A stretch of 64,000 nt of DNA, taken from the NCBI GenBank assembly GCA_029210725.1, contig JARGFM010000016.1:26627-90626 (forward strand). Reading direction: 5' to 3'. The notes under the pieces were generated by a model. That model was not told the DNA's origin, made no database searches, and saw nothing but the letters and a program-made list of their open reading frames with translations. Source of the stretch: Bacteroidales bacterium (GTDB lineage Bacteria; Bacteroidota; Bacteroidia; Bacteroidales; GCA-2748055). Below are positions 44,013 through 52,285 of the stretch, piece after piece (within the stretch, counting starts at the first letter, position 1; each line of letters opens with the position of its first letter). A program made the translations under genes and the position numbers.

Positions 44013-44414
44013 ATGTCGGTCCTACGCTTTGGAGTTTCCTTTGAAAAGGAGGTGCTGGATGCACTGGATGAATATGTTGCTGAGAACCAGTTCTCCAACC
44101 GTTCCCAGGCTCTTCGCCAGCTGGTGAACCGTCACATCGTGGAGAAGAAGTGGCAGTGCAACAACCGGGTGGCCGGTACCGTGACCCTGGTCTATGACCA
44201 TCACCGGCGAGACATCGCCAACCACCTGGGAGACATACAGCTGCAATATCCGGAAGAGATCCTCTCCGTGCAGCGATTTACCCTGAACGGGCAGTATAGC
44301 ATGGAGGTGGTAGCCTTAAATGGAATTTCTGCCAGGCTCACGGAGCTGGCAGAGAAGCTGATTTCTGAAAAGGGGATCCAGCACGGAAAACTGACAATGA
44401 GCAGATTTGACTGA
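44013..44414 (+). CDS. nikR: NikR-family ribbon-helix-helix regulator lacking the nickel ligands
   Basis: 133 residues. The N-terminal ribbon-helix-helix (MSVLRFGVSFEKEVLDAL, SNRSQALRQLVNRHI) and the C-terminal ACT-like domain (GTVTLVYDHHRRDIANHL) match NikR end to end without gaps. The four Ni ligands of Escherichia coli NikR (His76, His87, His89, Cys95) fall on Leu77, Arg88, Thr90 and Ser96 here, so none remains. It heads an operon with larE, larC, larB and a transporter gene, so control of nickel-pincer cofactor supply is likely. The signal is probably not nickel at the canonical site. larE follows with no gap. Start: ATG 44013. Confidence 0.85.
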   Translation: MSVLRFGVSFEKEVLDALDEYVAENQFSNRSQALRQLVNRHIVEKKWQCNNRVAGTVTLVYDHHRRDIANHLGDIQLQYPEEILSVQRFTLNGQYSMEVVALNGISARLTELAEKLISEKGIQHGKLTMSRFD

Positions 44415-44415
44415 T

Positions 44416-45243
44416 ATGGAAGCTTTGAAAAAAGATACGGGAGAAAAACTTCAGAGACTGGAGGAGTGGTTTAAGGAACAACCAGGCTCCATCGTGGCAT
44501 TTTCGGGGGGGATTGACTCCTCCCTGTTGCTTTTCCTGGCCAGGAAATGGCAGGGCAGGCAGGCTGCCATCGGGGTGATTTCAGATTCCGAGAGCCTGAA
44601 AAGAAAGGATTTTCAGCTGGCGAAGTCATTCAGCAAGCAGTTTGATATTATCCTGGAGCTTATTGAAACACGTGAACTGGAGGATGAAAGGTACAATCAG
44701 AACCCGGTGGACCGGTGTTACTTCTGCAAGGAGCATCTCTATACGGATCTGAAGACGATCAGTAGTAAATATCCGGGCTTTCCTGTGTTAAACGGGACCA
44801 ATGCCGATGATTACGGGGATTATCGTCCGGGCATGAAGGCCGCTGTGGAATACGAGGTGCGGGCACCGCTGGCGGATTGCGGAATTACCAAGACGGAGAT
44901 CCGGGAGATGGCGAGATTTTTCGGACTTCCCAACTGGAACAAGCCAGCCAGTCCCTGCCTCAGTTCCAGGATACCCTATGCTCATTCCATCACCAGGAAG
45001 AAACTGGCAGAGATCGAGGAGGCCGAGGATCTGCTGAACAGTTTCGGCTTCGAGGATGTACGTGTCCGGCATTACGGCGATCATGGAAAAATTGAGGTGC
45101 GCAGCGAGGAGCTTCCCAGGTTGCTGGAAATGAAGGAAATGCTGGAGGAAAAGATCCGGGAGATCGGATTTCCAGCGGTAGTGATCGATGAGGAGGGACT
45201 GGTGTCCGGGAAACTGAACCGGTCCATTAAATTGAAAAAGTAA
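44416..45243 (+). CDS. larE: LarE, sacrificial sulfur insertase for the nickel-pincer cofactor
   Basis: 275 residues from ATG 44416, one base after the nikR stop; a TTG at 44407 is possible but would overlap it. IVAFSGGIDSSLLLFLAR is the PP-loop that adenylates the substrate carboxylate. NPVDRCYFCKEHLY and KPASPCLSSRIPYAHS follow; Cys181 in SPCLSS corresponds to the cysteine that Lactobacillus plantarum LarE gives up to form the thiocarboxylate. So this is the single-Cys, self-consuming type by that motif. Cytoplasmic. Next gene is larC, 13 bases on. Confidence 0.93.
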   Translation: MEALKKDTGEKLQRLEEWFKEQPGSIVAFSGGIDSSLLLFLARKWQGRQAAIGVISDSESLKRKDFQLAKSFSKQFDIILELIETRELEDERYNQNPVDRCYFCKEHLYTDLKTISSKYPGFPVLNGTNADDYGDYRPGMKAAVEYEVRAPLADCGITKTEIREMARFFGLPNWNKPASPCLSSRIPYAHSITRKKLAEIEEAEDLLNSFGFEDVRVRHYGDHGKIEVRSEELPRLLEMKEMLEEKIREIGFPAVVIDEEGLVSGKLNRSIKLKK

Positions 45244-45256
45244 ATCGTACGGAATC

Positions 45257-46435
45257 ATGGGAAAGAAAATACTTTACTACGATTGTTTTGCGGGGATCAG
45301 CGGGGATATGAACCTGGGAGCCCTGGTGGATCTGGGTGTGGATTCCAGGCATCTGGAACAGGAACTTGCAAAACTGAATATCGAGGGCTTCAGGCTGGAG
45401 GTAAGGCCCGATATGCGAAAGGGGATCAGCGGAACAAAAGTGACTGTGGTGGTGGATCACCCGGATAATGAGAAACACAGGCACCTGAGTCACATCGAAG
45501 CCCTGATAAACGACAGCAGCCTGCCGGAAAATGTCAAGCAGAAGTCCCTGGCTATTTTTAACCTGGTCGCCGAGGCGGAAGCGAAAGTTCACCATATACC
45601 AAAAGAGCAGGTTCACTTTCATGAGGTGGGGGCCCTGGACTCCATGGCCGATATTGTGGGGGCAGCCATCTGCCAGGAGTACCTGCAGGTGGAAAAAATC
45701 CTATCCTCTCCGGTGCAGCTTGGAGGCGGCATGGTAAAATGTGCTCACGGCATCATGCCGGTCCCGGCACCGGCCACGGCGGAGATTGTTGCTGGCATTC
45801 CTGTGAAGTCCGGATTGGTGGACTATGAGGCGACCACGCCCACAGGAGCCGCGATCCTTGCGGCCACGGTGGACCAGTTTTATGAGCGCATGGAGCTGAG
45901 CATTATAAAAACCGGCTATGGGATCGGTCAGCGCGACGGGGAAATTCCCAATGTGCTTCGTGTATACCTGGCTGAAAGTCGGGAAGAAGATTCGCCGGAT
46001 GTCCTGGTGGAAGAGGCCGTGATGCTGGAGTGCAACCTGGATGATATGAATCCCGAAAGCTATACCCATGTGATGGACCTGCTGTTCGGAGCCGGGGCAG
46101 CCGATGTGTTTATCATCCCTGTGGTGATGAAAAAATCAAGACCCGGGCACCTGCTGGGTGTCCTTTGCAATCACCAGACAGTGAAGCTTATGAAGGAGAT
46201 CCTTTTTACAGAAACCACGGGGATTGGCTTAAGAGAGTACAGGGTCAGAAAAAGTATGTTGCGAAGGGAGCTGGTGGTGGTTTCGACGAAGTTCGGGGAT
46301 GTGGAGGTCAAGCGCAGTTACTGGAATGGCAGGGTGGTTAATGAGAAACCCGAATTTGAACAGTGCCGCAAACTGGCTGCCGTGTTTGGAGTCCCCCTGG
46401 AGGAGGTTCGTAACGAAGTATATAAAAAGCTATAA
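45257..46435 (+). CDS. larC: LarC, CTP-dependent nickel insertase
   Basis: 392 residues in one frame. YYDCFAGISGDMNLGALVDL at the start, VHFHEVGALDSMADIVGAAI with several metal-binding side chains, and ECNLDDMNPESYTHVMDLL in the second half are typical of LarC. In L. plantarum the gene is split as larC1/larC2 and needs a programmed frameshift; here it is one uninterrupted gene. LarC inserts nickel into the dithio-pyridinium mononucleotide to form the final pincer cofactor. The stop overlaps the larB start (TAATG). Confidence 0.95.
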   Translation: MGKKILYYDCFAGISGDMNLGALVDLGVDSRHLEQELAKLNIEGFRLEVRPDMRKGISGTKVTVVVDHPDNEKHRHLSHIEALINDSSLPENVKQKSLAIFNLVAEAEAKVHHIPKEQVHFHEVGALDSMADIVGAAICQEYLQVEKILSSPVQLGGGMVKCAHGIMPVPAPATAEIVAGIPVKSGLVDYEATTPTGAAILAATVDQFYERMELSIIKTGYGIGQRDGEIPNVLRVYLAESREEDSPDVLVEEAVMLECNLDDMNPESYTHVMDLLFGAGAADVFIIPVVMKKSRPGHLLGVLCNHQTVKLMKEILFTETTGIGLREYRVRKSMLRRELVVVSTKFGDVEVKRSYWNGRVVNEKPEFEQCRKLAAVFGVPLEEVRNEVYKKL

Positions 46436-47187
46436 TGGACCGATCTGAAATTATCAGGCTCCTGGAGCAATATGGAAGGGGTCAGCTTAAACTGGAGGAT
46501 GCTGCAGAAGTGCTCTCTTCGGGCGGACTGGAAGAGATGGGATTTGCCACCCTGGATACGGATCGTCTCAGAAGGACCGGGATCCCGGAGGTGATCTACT
46601 CGGAAGGGAAGACAGCCCGTCAGCTTGCCGAAATTGCTACCAGGCTGGATGCCAGGGGTATCCCGGTTCTGGCCACCCGGGCTACCCGGGAAAAGTATGA
46701 AGCGGTTCTGAAAGAGTTGCCCGGAGCCATCTACCATGAACTGGCCAGGGCCATTGTTCATGGTACTTTGAACTCTGCTGCTTCTGAAAAATATATGGCG
46801 GTGGTCTCCGCCGGCACCTCTGACATGCCTGTTTCGGAAGAGGCTGCGGTGACCGCTGAGTTTCTGGGCAACCGGGTGGAACGCATTTACGATGTGGGAG
46901 TGGCGGGCATTCACCGGCTCTTTAAGAGGATGGACCTGATCAAAAACGCTTCCGTGGTAATCGTGGTAGCCGGCATGGAGGGAGCACTGGCCAGCGTGCT
47001 GGGCGGACTGGTCGATAAACCGGTCATAGGGGTGCCCTGTAGTGCCGGTTATGGCGCAAATTTTGGCGGAGTATCGGCTCTGCTTGCCATGCTCAACAGC
47101 TGTGCCACGGGAGTTAGTGTGGTGAACATAGACAATGGTTTTGGTGCGGCCTGCCAGGCCCACCTGATTATAAGGCAAAATGGATAA
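46435..47187 (+). CDS. larB: LarB, nicotinate adenine dinucleotide carboxylase/hydrolase
   Basis: 250 residues. N-terminal helical part (LLEQYGRGQLKLEDAAEVL) and a C-terminal PurE-like domain: YMAVVSAGTSDMPVSEEAAV, ERIYDVGVAGIHRLF, VVAGMEGALASVLGGL and LNSCATGVSVVNIDNGFGAA, where Cys is near the NaAD-attacking position. LarB carboxylates the pyridinium ring and cleaves the phosphoanhydride, the first step of nickel-pincer synthesis. The ATG overlaps the larC stop by one base, so they are translationally coupled. Cytoplasmic. Confidence 0.94.
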   Translation: MDRSEIIRLLEQYGRGQLKLEDAAEVLSSGGLEEMGFATLDTDRLRRTGIPEVIYSEGKTARQLAEIATRLDARGIPVLATRATREKYEAVLKELPGAIYHELARAIVHGTLNSAASEKYMAVVSAGTSDMPVSEEAAVTAEFLGNRVERIYDVGVAGIHRLFKRMDLIKNASVVIVVAGMEGALASVLGGLVDKPVIGVPCSAGYGANFGGVSALLAMLNSCATGVSVVNIDNGFGAACQAHLIIRQNG

Positions 47188-47216
47188 ATGGTTTTAAACT
47201 AAATAGTTTTCGTGTT

Positions 47217-47921
47217 ATGAGTGAAATGATGGTCCTTCTGTTGTCGGCTGCAAGCCTGGGGGTAATCCACACCCTGCTGGGTCCCGATCACTATCTACCC
47301 TTCATTGTATTGAGTAAAGCGCGGAAGTGGACCAGGGCCCGCACCCTCTGGATCACCTTTGTTTCAGGGGTGGGCCATGTGGCCGGCTCCGTGATTCTGG
47401 GAATGATCGGGATCGCCATGGGGATCAGCCTGAGCAAACTGGAAGCATTTGAAGCCAGCAGGGGGAGCCTGGTGGGCTGGATGCTCATTGCCTTTGGGAT
47501 CCTTTACAGCGCCTATGGAATCTATAAGTATTTCAGAGGGGGAGTTCATATGCATGTTCCCGCTTTTTTGCGTCCCAGATCCATCAGGCACAAAGATTTG
47601 CATCTGGATATGAACAACATGGAAGAGGATAGCACCGGCAGGCTGACGCCATGGATCCTTTTTCTGATTTTTGTATTCGGCCCCTGTGAGGTCCTGATCC
47701 CCATGCTTATCTATCCGGCTGCCAATCATAGCGGTCTGGGGGTTTTCCTGGTGGCTCTGGTGTTTGGAATAGCCACCGTGGGAACCATGATGCTGGTGGT
47801 ATTTCTGGGTTACCAGGGGCTTTCCCTGGTCAGATTTAAAGGGAAGGAGCACCAGTTGCATCTTTTCGCCGGTGTGGTCATACTGCTGGCGGGTGCAGGA
47901 ATGCAGTTTATGGGATTATAG
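47217..47921 (+). CDS. NicO/UreH-like nickel or cobalt transporter
   Basis: 234 residues with about six membrane segments. LGVIHTLLGPDHYLPFIVLS matches the H....DH..PF motif of NicO/RcnA and UreH-type metal permeases, and WILFLIFVFGPCEVLIPML in the middle carries the second conserved polar patch (GPCEVL). His-rich stretches (VHMHVPAFL, RHKDLHLD) lie in a soluble loop. It is 29 bases after larB and thus most likely supplies nickel for LarC, which is inference from position. Uptake versus export cannot be told. It ends convergently with the PQQ-propeller gene, overlapping by 6 bases. Confidence 0.7.
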   Translation: MSEMMVLLLSAASLGVIHTLLGPDHYLPFIVLSKARKWTRARTLWITFVSGVGHVAGSVILGMIGIAMGISLSKLEAFEASRGSLVGWMLIAFGILYSAYGIYKYFRGGVHMHVPAFLRPRSIRHKDLHLDMNNMEEDSTGRLTPWILFLIFVFGPCEVLIPMLIYPAANHSGLGVFLVALVFGIATVGTMMLVVFLGYQGLSLVRFKGKEHQLHLFAGVVILLAGAGMQFMGL

Positions 47922-49229
47922 GCTTTCTTTCGCCCGGACTTCTTTCCTGACAATCTTATACAGGTATTTACTGGTCCGCATCAGAATGGCTCCCCCGGTG
48001 AAGGCCGGAGTAGCCCAGATTTCACCCTGTAACACGTTTTTTGCCAGCAGTTCGGGGCGGGGTCCTTCCCGGAACACGAAGGTCTCACCACGGGTGGAGC
48101 TGATATAGAGAAGTCCGTCCGCGTAAACGGGTGAGGAATGGAATTTGCCTTTCAGGTTTTCGGACCAGTGCACTTTTCCTGTCCTGGCGTCGAGGCAGTA
48201 AAAAACCCCCTTTGAATCGACCGTATAGAGCAGTCCATCCACATACACCGGGGTGGAAAGTTGAAGAATGGGAGCTTTCATACGCCAGCGGATATGGGTG
48301 GCCCCGATATCTCCTTTACCATCCGGATCCACGGCAAACAGTTCCGCATACTTTACCCCGTCGATGCCGGTGACAAAGCTGGTATAGAAGAAGACCAGTC
48401 CATCGCCGGCAACCGGCATGGAGATAGTGGAATCGTCTCCCTGGACGATACGCCAGATCTCCCGGCCCGTTTCCGGGTCCAGGGCCATACATACTCCGGA
48501 GCCATTGCTGATCAGCAAATCGCGTCCCTTAACATTCAAAATCACGGGGGTGATATAGGCTTTTTTGCCGATGTGAGGCATTTGAGCATAGAGATCTGCC
48601 GGTCGTTCACTGATCCAGAGGGTCTCTCCGGTTTTTTTATCCAGTGCCAGGATCTGTTGCACATCTGTTCCCTCCAGGTGCACGATAAGCTTATCCCGGT
48701 AGAGGAAGAGGGAGGAGCCGGGTCCCTGTACATGTTCGCAGAGCAAATCCGTCCGTTCCCATACTGTTTCACCGGTGCTGCTGTTCAGACAGGTGGTGCC
48801 GTAACGGCCGAAATGCAGATAAACAAAGCCCTCTTCGATAGCCGGAGTGGGGGTTGCGTAGCTGTTCACCGTATGTATCCTGAATAGTTCAGCGGGTTGA
48901 AAAATCAGCCGGTCATGCAGCTTTTCGCCTGTTCTCAGGTCCACACAGATTGCCCGCATTTCCCGTCTTTCAACGATAGCAGTGGTGAACCAGACCTGCT
49001 TCCCGTAAACCACCGGAGAGGACCATCCCTTTCCTGATTCAGGAAGCATCCAGGCGATGTTCAGCGAATCATCCCAATGGTCTGGAAATCCCTTTTCCCG
49101 GGTAATCCCGTTCAGCTCCGATCCGCGAAAGTGGGTCCAGGAAGCCGGCTCCTGAGACCACAGGATCGAACCCGGCAGCAGGAGGAGAAGTGATACAAAG
49201 ATATTTCTGTAAACGGTGATGGCAGGCAT
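47916..49229 (-). CDS. Secreted PQQ-like beta-propeller protein
   Basis: 437 residues with a signal peptide ending at ILWSQ. At least six PQQ-type blades can be seen through motifs such as LDLRTGEKLHD, LNSSTGETVWER, LDKKTGETLWI, LDPETGREIWRI and LDARTGKVHWSEN, each with the A.D..TG...W core. No signature of a PQQ dehydrogenase active site is found, so it is a binding or scaffold protein like BamB or the many Planctomycetes and Bacteroidota homologues. It lies 2 bases downstream of the sugar isomerase gene on the same strand, so both are in one operon. Confidence 0.88.
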   Translation of the reverse strand: MPAITVYRNIFVSLLLLLPGSILWSQEPASWTHFRGSELNGITREKGFPDHWDDSLNIAWMLPESGKGWSSPVVYGKQVWFTTAIVERREMRAICVDLRTGEKLHDRLIFQPAELFRIHTVNSYATPTPAIEEGFVYLHFGRYGTTCLNSSTGETVWERTDLLCEHVQGPGSSLFLYRDKLIVHLEGTDVQQILALDKKTGETLWISERPADLYAQMPHIGKKAYITPVILNVKGRDLLISNGSGVCMALDPETGREIWRIVQGDDSTISMPVAGDGLVFFYTSFVTGIDGVKYAELFAVDPDGKGDIGATHIRWRMKAPILQLSTPVYVDGLLYTVDSKGVFYCLDARTGKVHWSENLKGKFHSSPVYADGLLYISSTRGETFVFREGPRPELLAKNVLQGEIWATPAFTGGAILMRTSKYLYKIVRKEVRAKESL

Positions 49230-49231
49230 AT

Positions 49232-50224
49232 TTATTCTTCAAAAGCTGCGTCAAAATCAATACTGGAGGGTGGGAAATCGACTTTTTTTACAAAAGCGGC
49301 TGCTTCCGTGGCACCATGTTCCCGGTCCATCCCGCTGTCTTCCCATTCGACCGAAAGGGGGCCCTGATAATTCATGCGATTCAGGGCCCTGATGATCTCT
49401 TCGAAATTGATCTTTCCACGTCCCAGGGACCTGAAATCCCAGAACCGGCCGGGAGCACCAAATTCGGTATGGCCTCCGAACACGCCGGCTTCCACGGGTA
49501 CGTCCGACCAGCCAACGTCTTTCATATGCACGTGGAAAATCCGTTCACTGAAGGCTGAGATAAAATTCACGTAATCGACGCCCTGGTATCCCAGGTGGGA
49601 AGGGTCGTAGTTGAATCCAAAGGCCGGGTGGTGGTCCAGGGCCTCCAGCGCTCTGCGCGCGGAAGCAATATCAAAGGCGATCTCTGTGGGATGTACTTCC
49701 AGGGCATATTTCACACCCAGTTCCTGGTATCTGTCCAGGATGGGTTTCCACTGTGCTGCAAAAATCTCAAATCCTTCATCGATCATGGATGCAGGTGTGG
49801 GCGGGAAGCTGTAAAGCATATGCCAGATAGGGCTTCCCGTAAATCCATTTACCACTTTCACTCCCAGCCGGGCAGCTGCCTCACCGGTCTTAATTACCTC
49901 CCCGGCAGCACGGATATTCACCCCTTTGGGGTCGCCGTCGCCCCAGATGTAGCCGGGCAAAATGCTTTTATGCCGCTCATCGATTCGGTCCGAGACCGCC
50001 TGTCCGACCAGGTGGGTGGAGATGGCAAAGACCTTTAATCCGTAAGAATCCAGAAGGGCCAGTTTCTCGTTGCAGTAATTTTGGTCGGCTTTCTCTACCT
50101 CAAAATGATCTCCCCAGCAGGCCAGTTCAAGCCCGTCGTATCCAAAGGATTTTGCTTTTTCACACAGGGTTTCCAGTGGAAGGTCGGCCCACTGGCCGGT
50201 GAATAGTGTTACTGGTCGTGGCAT
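49232..50224 (-). CDS. Xylose isomerase-like TIM-barrel sugar isomerase/epimerase
   Basis: 330 residues, no signal peptide. AP_endonuc_2/sugar phosphate isomerase barrel: [29 protein letters not shown] with the first metal Glu, [15 protein letters not shown] with Asp and His, [13 protein letters not shown], and [15 protein letters not shown] with the last Glu. Such proteins isomerise or epimerise ketoses, keto-inositols or 3-keto sugars with a divalent metal. The PQQ-propeller gene follows at 2 bases and DUF1080 precedes on the same strand, a neighbourhood known from keto-glycoside breakdown. Substrate unknown. Confidence 0.88.
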   Translation of the reverse strand: MPRPVTLFTGQWADLPLETLCEKAKSFGYDGLELACWGDHFEVEKADQNYCNEKLALLDSYGLKVFAISTHLVGQAVSDRIDERHKSILPGYIWGDGDPKGVNIRAAGEVIKTGEAAARLGVKVVNGFTGSPIWHMLYSFPPTPASMIDEGFEIFAAQWKPILDRYQELGVKYALEVHPTEIAFDIASARRALEALDHHPAFGFNYDPSHLGYQGVDYVNFISAFSERIFHVHMKDVGWSDVPVEAGVFGGHTEFGAPGRFWDFRSLGRGKINFEEIIRALNRMNYQGPLSVEWEDSGMDREHGATEAAAFVKKVDFPPSSIDFDAAFEE

Positions 50225-50295
50225 GGTGTTTAAGTTTATAAGTTATGCAGTCAGTTCGTATGTATATCTTATTTTTACCGGCTACGGGCAGGGCA

Positions 50296-51021
50296 TTAAA
50301 GAGGGCGAACCCAGATATTCCGGTAGGAGACGGGATTTCCGTGATCCTGCAGGTGGAGGGGTAATTTCTCCGGATGGGAGTCGTTTTTCGGTTTTCCGAT
50401 ATATTCCGTCGTTCCCAGGATCTCCACGTGATTCTGGATCAGAACCCCGTTATGAATCACAGTCACATAGGCGGAGGAGATTTTCGATCCGTCCCCGGCA
50501 AATACCGGTGCCCTGAAAATGATATCGTAGCTTTGCCATTCACCCGGGGGCAGGCAGGCATTTACCAGGGGGATGGTCTGTTTGTATATACTGCCCGCCT
50601 GTCCGTTATAGTAAGTTTCGTTGTTGTAGGAGTCCAGAACCTGGACCTCATATTTACCCATCAGGAATATACCGCTGTTGCTGCGGCCCTGGCCGTCCCC
50701 TTTTACCTCGGAAGGGGAACGCCACTCTATATGCAGCTGCATATCACCGAAACTTTTTTTCGTCTTAATGCCTCCGGTCCCCGCGGCTACGGTCAGTTCG
50801 TCCCCTGCCATCCACCTGGCAGGTCCCTCTCTTTCGCTCTCCCAATTGACCAGGTCCCCGGGTCCGCCATAGAGAACAATGGCATCGGAGGGGGGGAGGG
50901 TTACTTTTCCCGGGGTGACCACCTCCGGCTTTCTGGACCAGTCTTCGGTCTCTTCGGGTTTCTGGCCCTGAGTATTCACTATCAGGCCAAACAGGCATGC
51001 AAGGGCAATCATTTTTTTCAT
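50296..51021 (-). CDS. DUF1080 protein (3-keto-glycoside hydrolase-like)
   Basis: 241 residues with a signal peptide ending near NTQGQ. Concanavalin-like beta-jelly-roll: WMAGDELTVAAGTGGIKTKK, FGDMQLHIEWRSP, GRSNSGIFLMGKYEVQVLDS and QDHGNPVSYRNIWVRPL are all hallmarks of DUF1080, whose studied members act on 3-keto-disaccharides and 3-keto-glucosides. Probably periplasmic. A good TAGATTTG promoter lies upstream. It is 71 bases upstream of the isomerase gene on the same strand. Confidence 0.9.
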   Translation of the reverse strand: MKKMIALACLFGLIVNTQGQKPEETEDWSRKPEVVTPGKVTLPPSDAIVLYGGPGDLVNWESEREGPARWMAGDELTVAAGTGGIKTKKSFGDMQLHIEWRSPSEVKGDGQGRSNSGIFLMGKYEVQVLDSYNNETYYNGQAGSIYKQTIPLVNACLPPGEWQSYDIIFRAPVFAGDGSKISSAYVTVIHNGVLIQNHVEILGTTEYIGKPKNDSHPEKLPLHLQDHGNPVSYRNIWVRPL

Positions 51022-51080
51022 GGGTTCTTTTCGATTTGGTATGACTAACAGAGCTCTAATTTAATAAAGTTTACGAATTG

Positions 51081-51114
51081 CAAATCTATGACTAAATTGT
51101 AATCTCAATTCAAA
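51081..51114 (-). promoter_or_regulatory. Candidate promoter of the DUF1080 gene
   Basis: The minus strand carries TAGATTTG at 51088-51081 and TTTG at 51114-51111, 22 bases apart, fitting TTTG-N19-22-TAnnTTTG. The ATG is at 51021, leaving a leader of about 50 bases. Confidence 0.55.
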
Positions 51115-51161
51115 GCATCAAAAAGCGGAGAACAATTCGCGAAACATCAGGTTATATTTTA

Positions 51162-51169
51162 TAAATTTG
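51162..51169 (+). promoter_or_regulatory. TAAATTTG box 5 bases before the first CotH-like gene
   Basis: TAAATTTG at 51162-51169 matches TAnnTTTG but lies only 5 bases from the ATG at 51175, so transcription would start at or after it. The paralogue at 58819 has the same arrangement. Either the transcript is leaderless or nearly so, or the match is coincidental. Confidence 0.3.
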
Positions 51170-51174
51170 ATTTC

Positions 51175-52227
51175 ATGCGTTGCCTTTTCACTCTAACCGC
51201 ACTGTTATTAATTATATTCACACCAATTTGCGGGCAGTACGATGAGGTTCCAAGCTTTGAAGATACCCTCGAAGTATACCAGGATCTGTTTGGCATTAAG
51301 GAGCCCTTGTCTCTGACCCTGGAATTCAATATAAAGGAGTTCCAGAAGTCCAAAAGAAATGAAAAGTACCATCCGGCGAAAATGACCTGCCATGTGAACG
51401 ATTCATTTGAAGTGAACCATACGGTGAGGGTCAGGGCTCGCGGAAATAACAGAAGGGATATCTGCATGATGCCTCCTTACTGGCTGAATATCCGGTATGC
51501 CGGAATTGAAGCCGAGGATCTCAGAGGGGTAACAAAGATGAAGGTAGTGACCCGCTGCCGGCAAGCAAGTGTTTATAAGAATTATGTACTCAGGGAGTAC
51601 CTGGTTTACCAGATATACAACCTTCTCTCTCCCTACAGTTTTAATACCAGGCTGGTCAGACTCAAATATATAGATACTGGCAGGAAGAATAAGGTTACGG
51701 AAGACTGGGGCTTTATCATTGAGCCGGAGGCTATGATGGCGGAGAGAAACCAGGCCATGTCGATTAAAAGCGATAAACTATCCATCCGCACGGTCAATAA
51801 GGAGTGGATAGACAAGGTGGCTTTCTTTCATTATATGATAGGGCAGTGCGACTATTCTGTGACCGGGCGGCACAACCTTAAAATTCTTACATTGAAGGAG
51901 TACGGCCCTACAGGTTATATCCCGGTACCCTACGATTTTGATTACACGGGTCTGGTCCATACAAATTATGCCATACCGGGTGATAATCTGGGTATTACTT
52001 CTGTCAGGGAGAGGTACTATTTAGGGGCATGCCGGAGTGAAGAGGTCCATCAGAAGACCATCGACTGGCTTGCCTCGTACCGGGATGAAATCAAGAACCT
52101 GATCATGGATTTTGAATACCTGGATGAAGATGGGAAAGTGGATATGATCAACTATCTTGAAAGCTATTACATAGAGAGTGAAAATATTAATTTCATTCAA
52201 AGAAATATCAATATCACCTGCCGCTAA
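51175..52227 (+). CDS. Secreted CotH-like protein, paralogue 1
   Basis: 350 residues; signal peptide MRCLFTLTALLLIIFTPICG. The core has VRVRARGNNRRDICMMPPYW, VTRCRQASVYKNYVLREYLV, VTGRHNLKILTLKEYGPTGY and VPYDFDYTGLVHTNYAIPG. An RGN(N/S) motif followed by a HN and a (W/Y)DFD motif resembles CotH kinase-fold proteins, but this is by pattern only. It shares most of its length with the gene at 58819-59895. The alkaline phosphatase gene follows 58 bases downstream. Probably periplasmic. Exact activity unknown. Confidence 0.7.
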   Translation: MRCLFTLTALLLIIFTPICGQYDEVPSFEDTLEVYQDLFGIKEPLSLTLEFNIKEFQKSKRNEKYHPAKMTCHVNDSFEVNHTVRVRARGNNRRDICMMPPYWLNIRYAGIEAEDLRGVTKMKVVTRCRQASVYKNYVLREYLVYQIYNLLSPYSFNTRLVRLKYIDTGRKNKVTEDWGFIIEPEAMMAERNQAMSIKSDKLSIRTVNKEWIDKVAFFHYMIGQCDYSVTGRHNLKILTLKEYGPTGYIPVPYDFDYTGLVHTNYAIPGDNLGITSVRERYYLGACRSEEVHQKTIDWLASYRDEIKNLIMDFEYLDEDGKVDMINYLESYYIESENINFIQRNINITCR

Positions 52228-52285
52228 GCGTATTTTCCAACAAACATTTTTGCTTTGCTAAGGTTGTTTCATAAAGGAGGACAGG

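Noticed and set aside
45257..46435. Programmed frameshift in larC as in Lactobacillus
   Set aside because: The gene is a single 392-codon frame with no slippery interruption.
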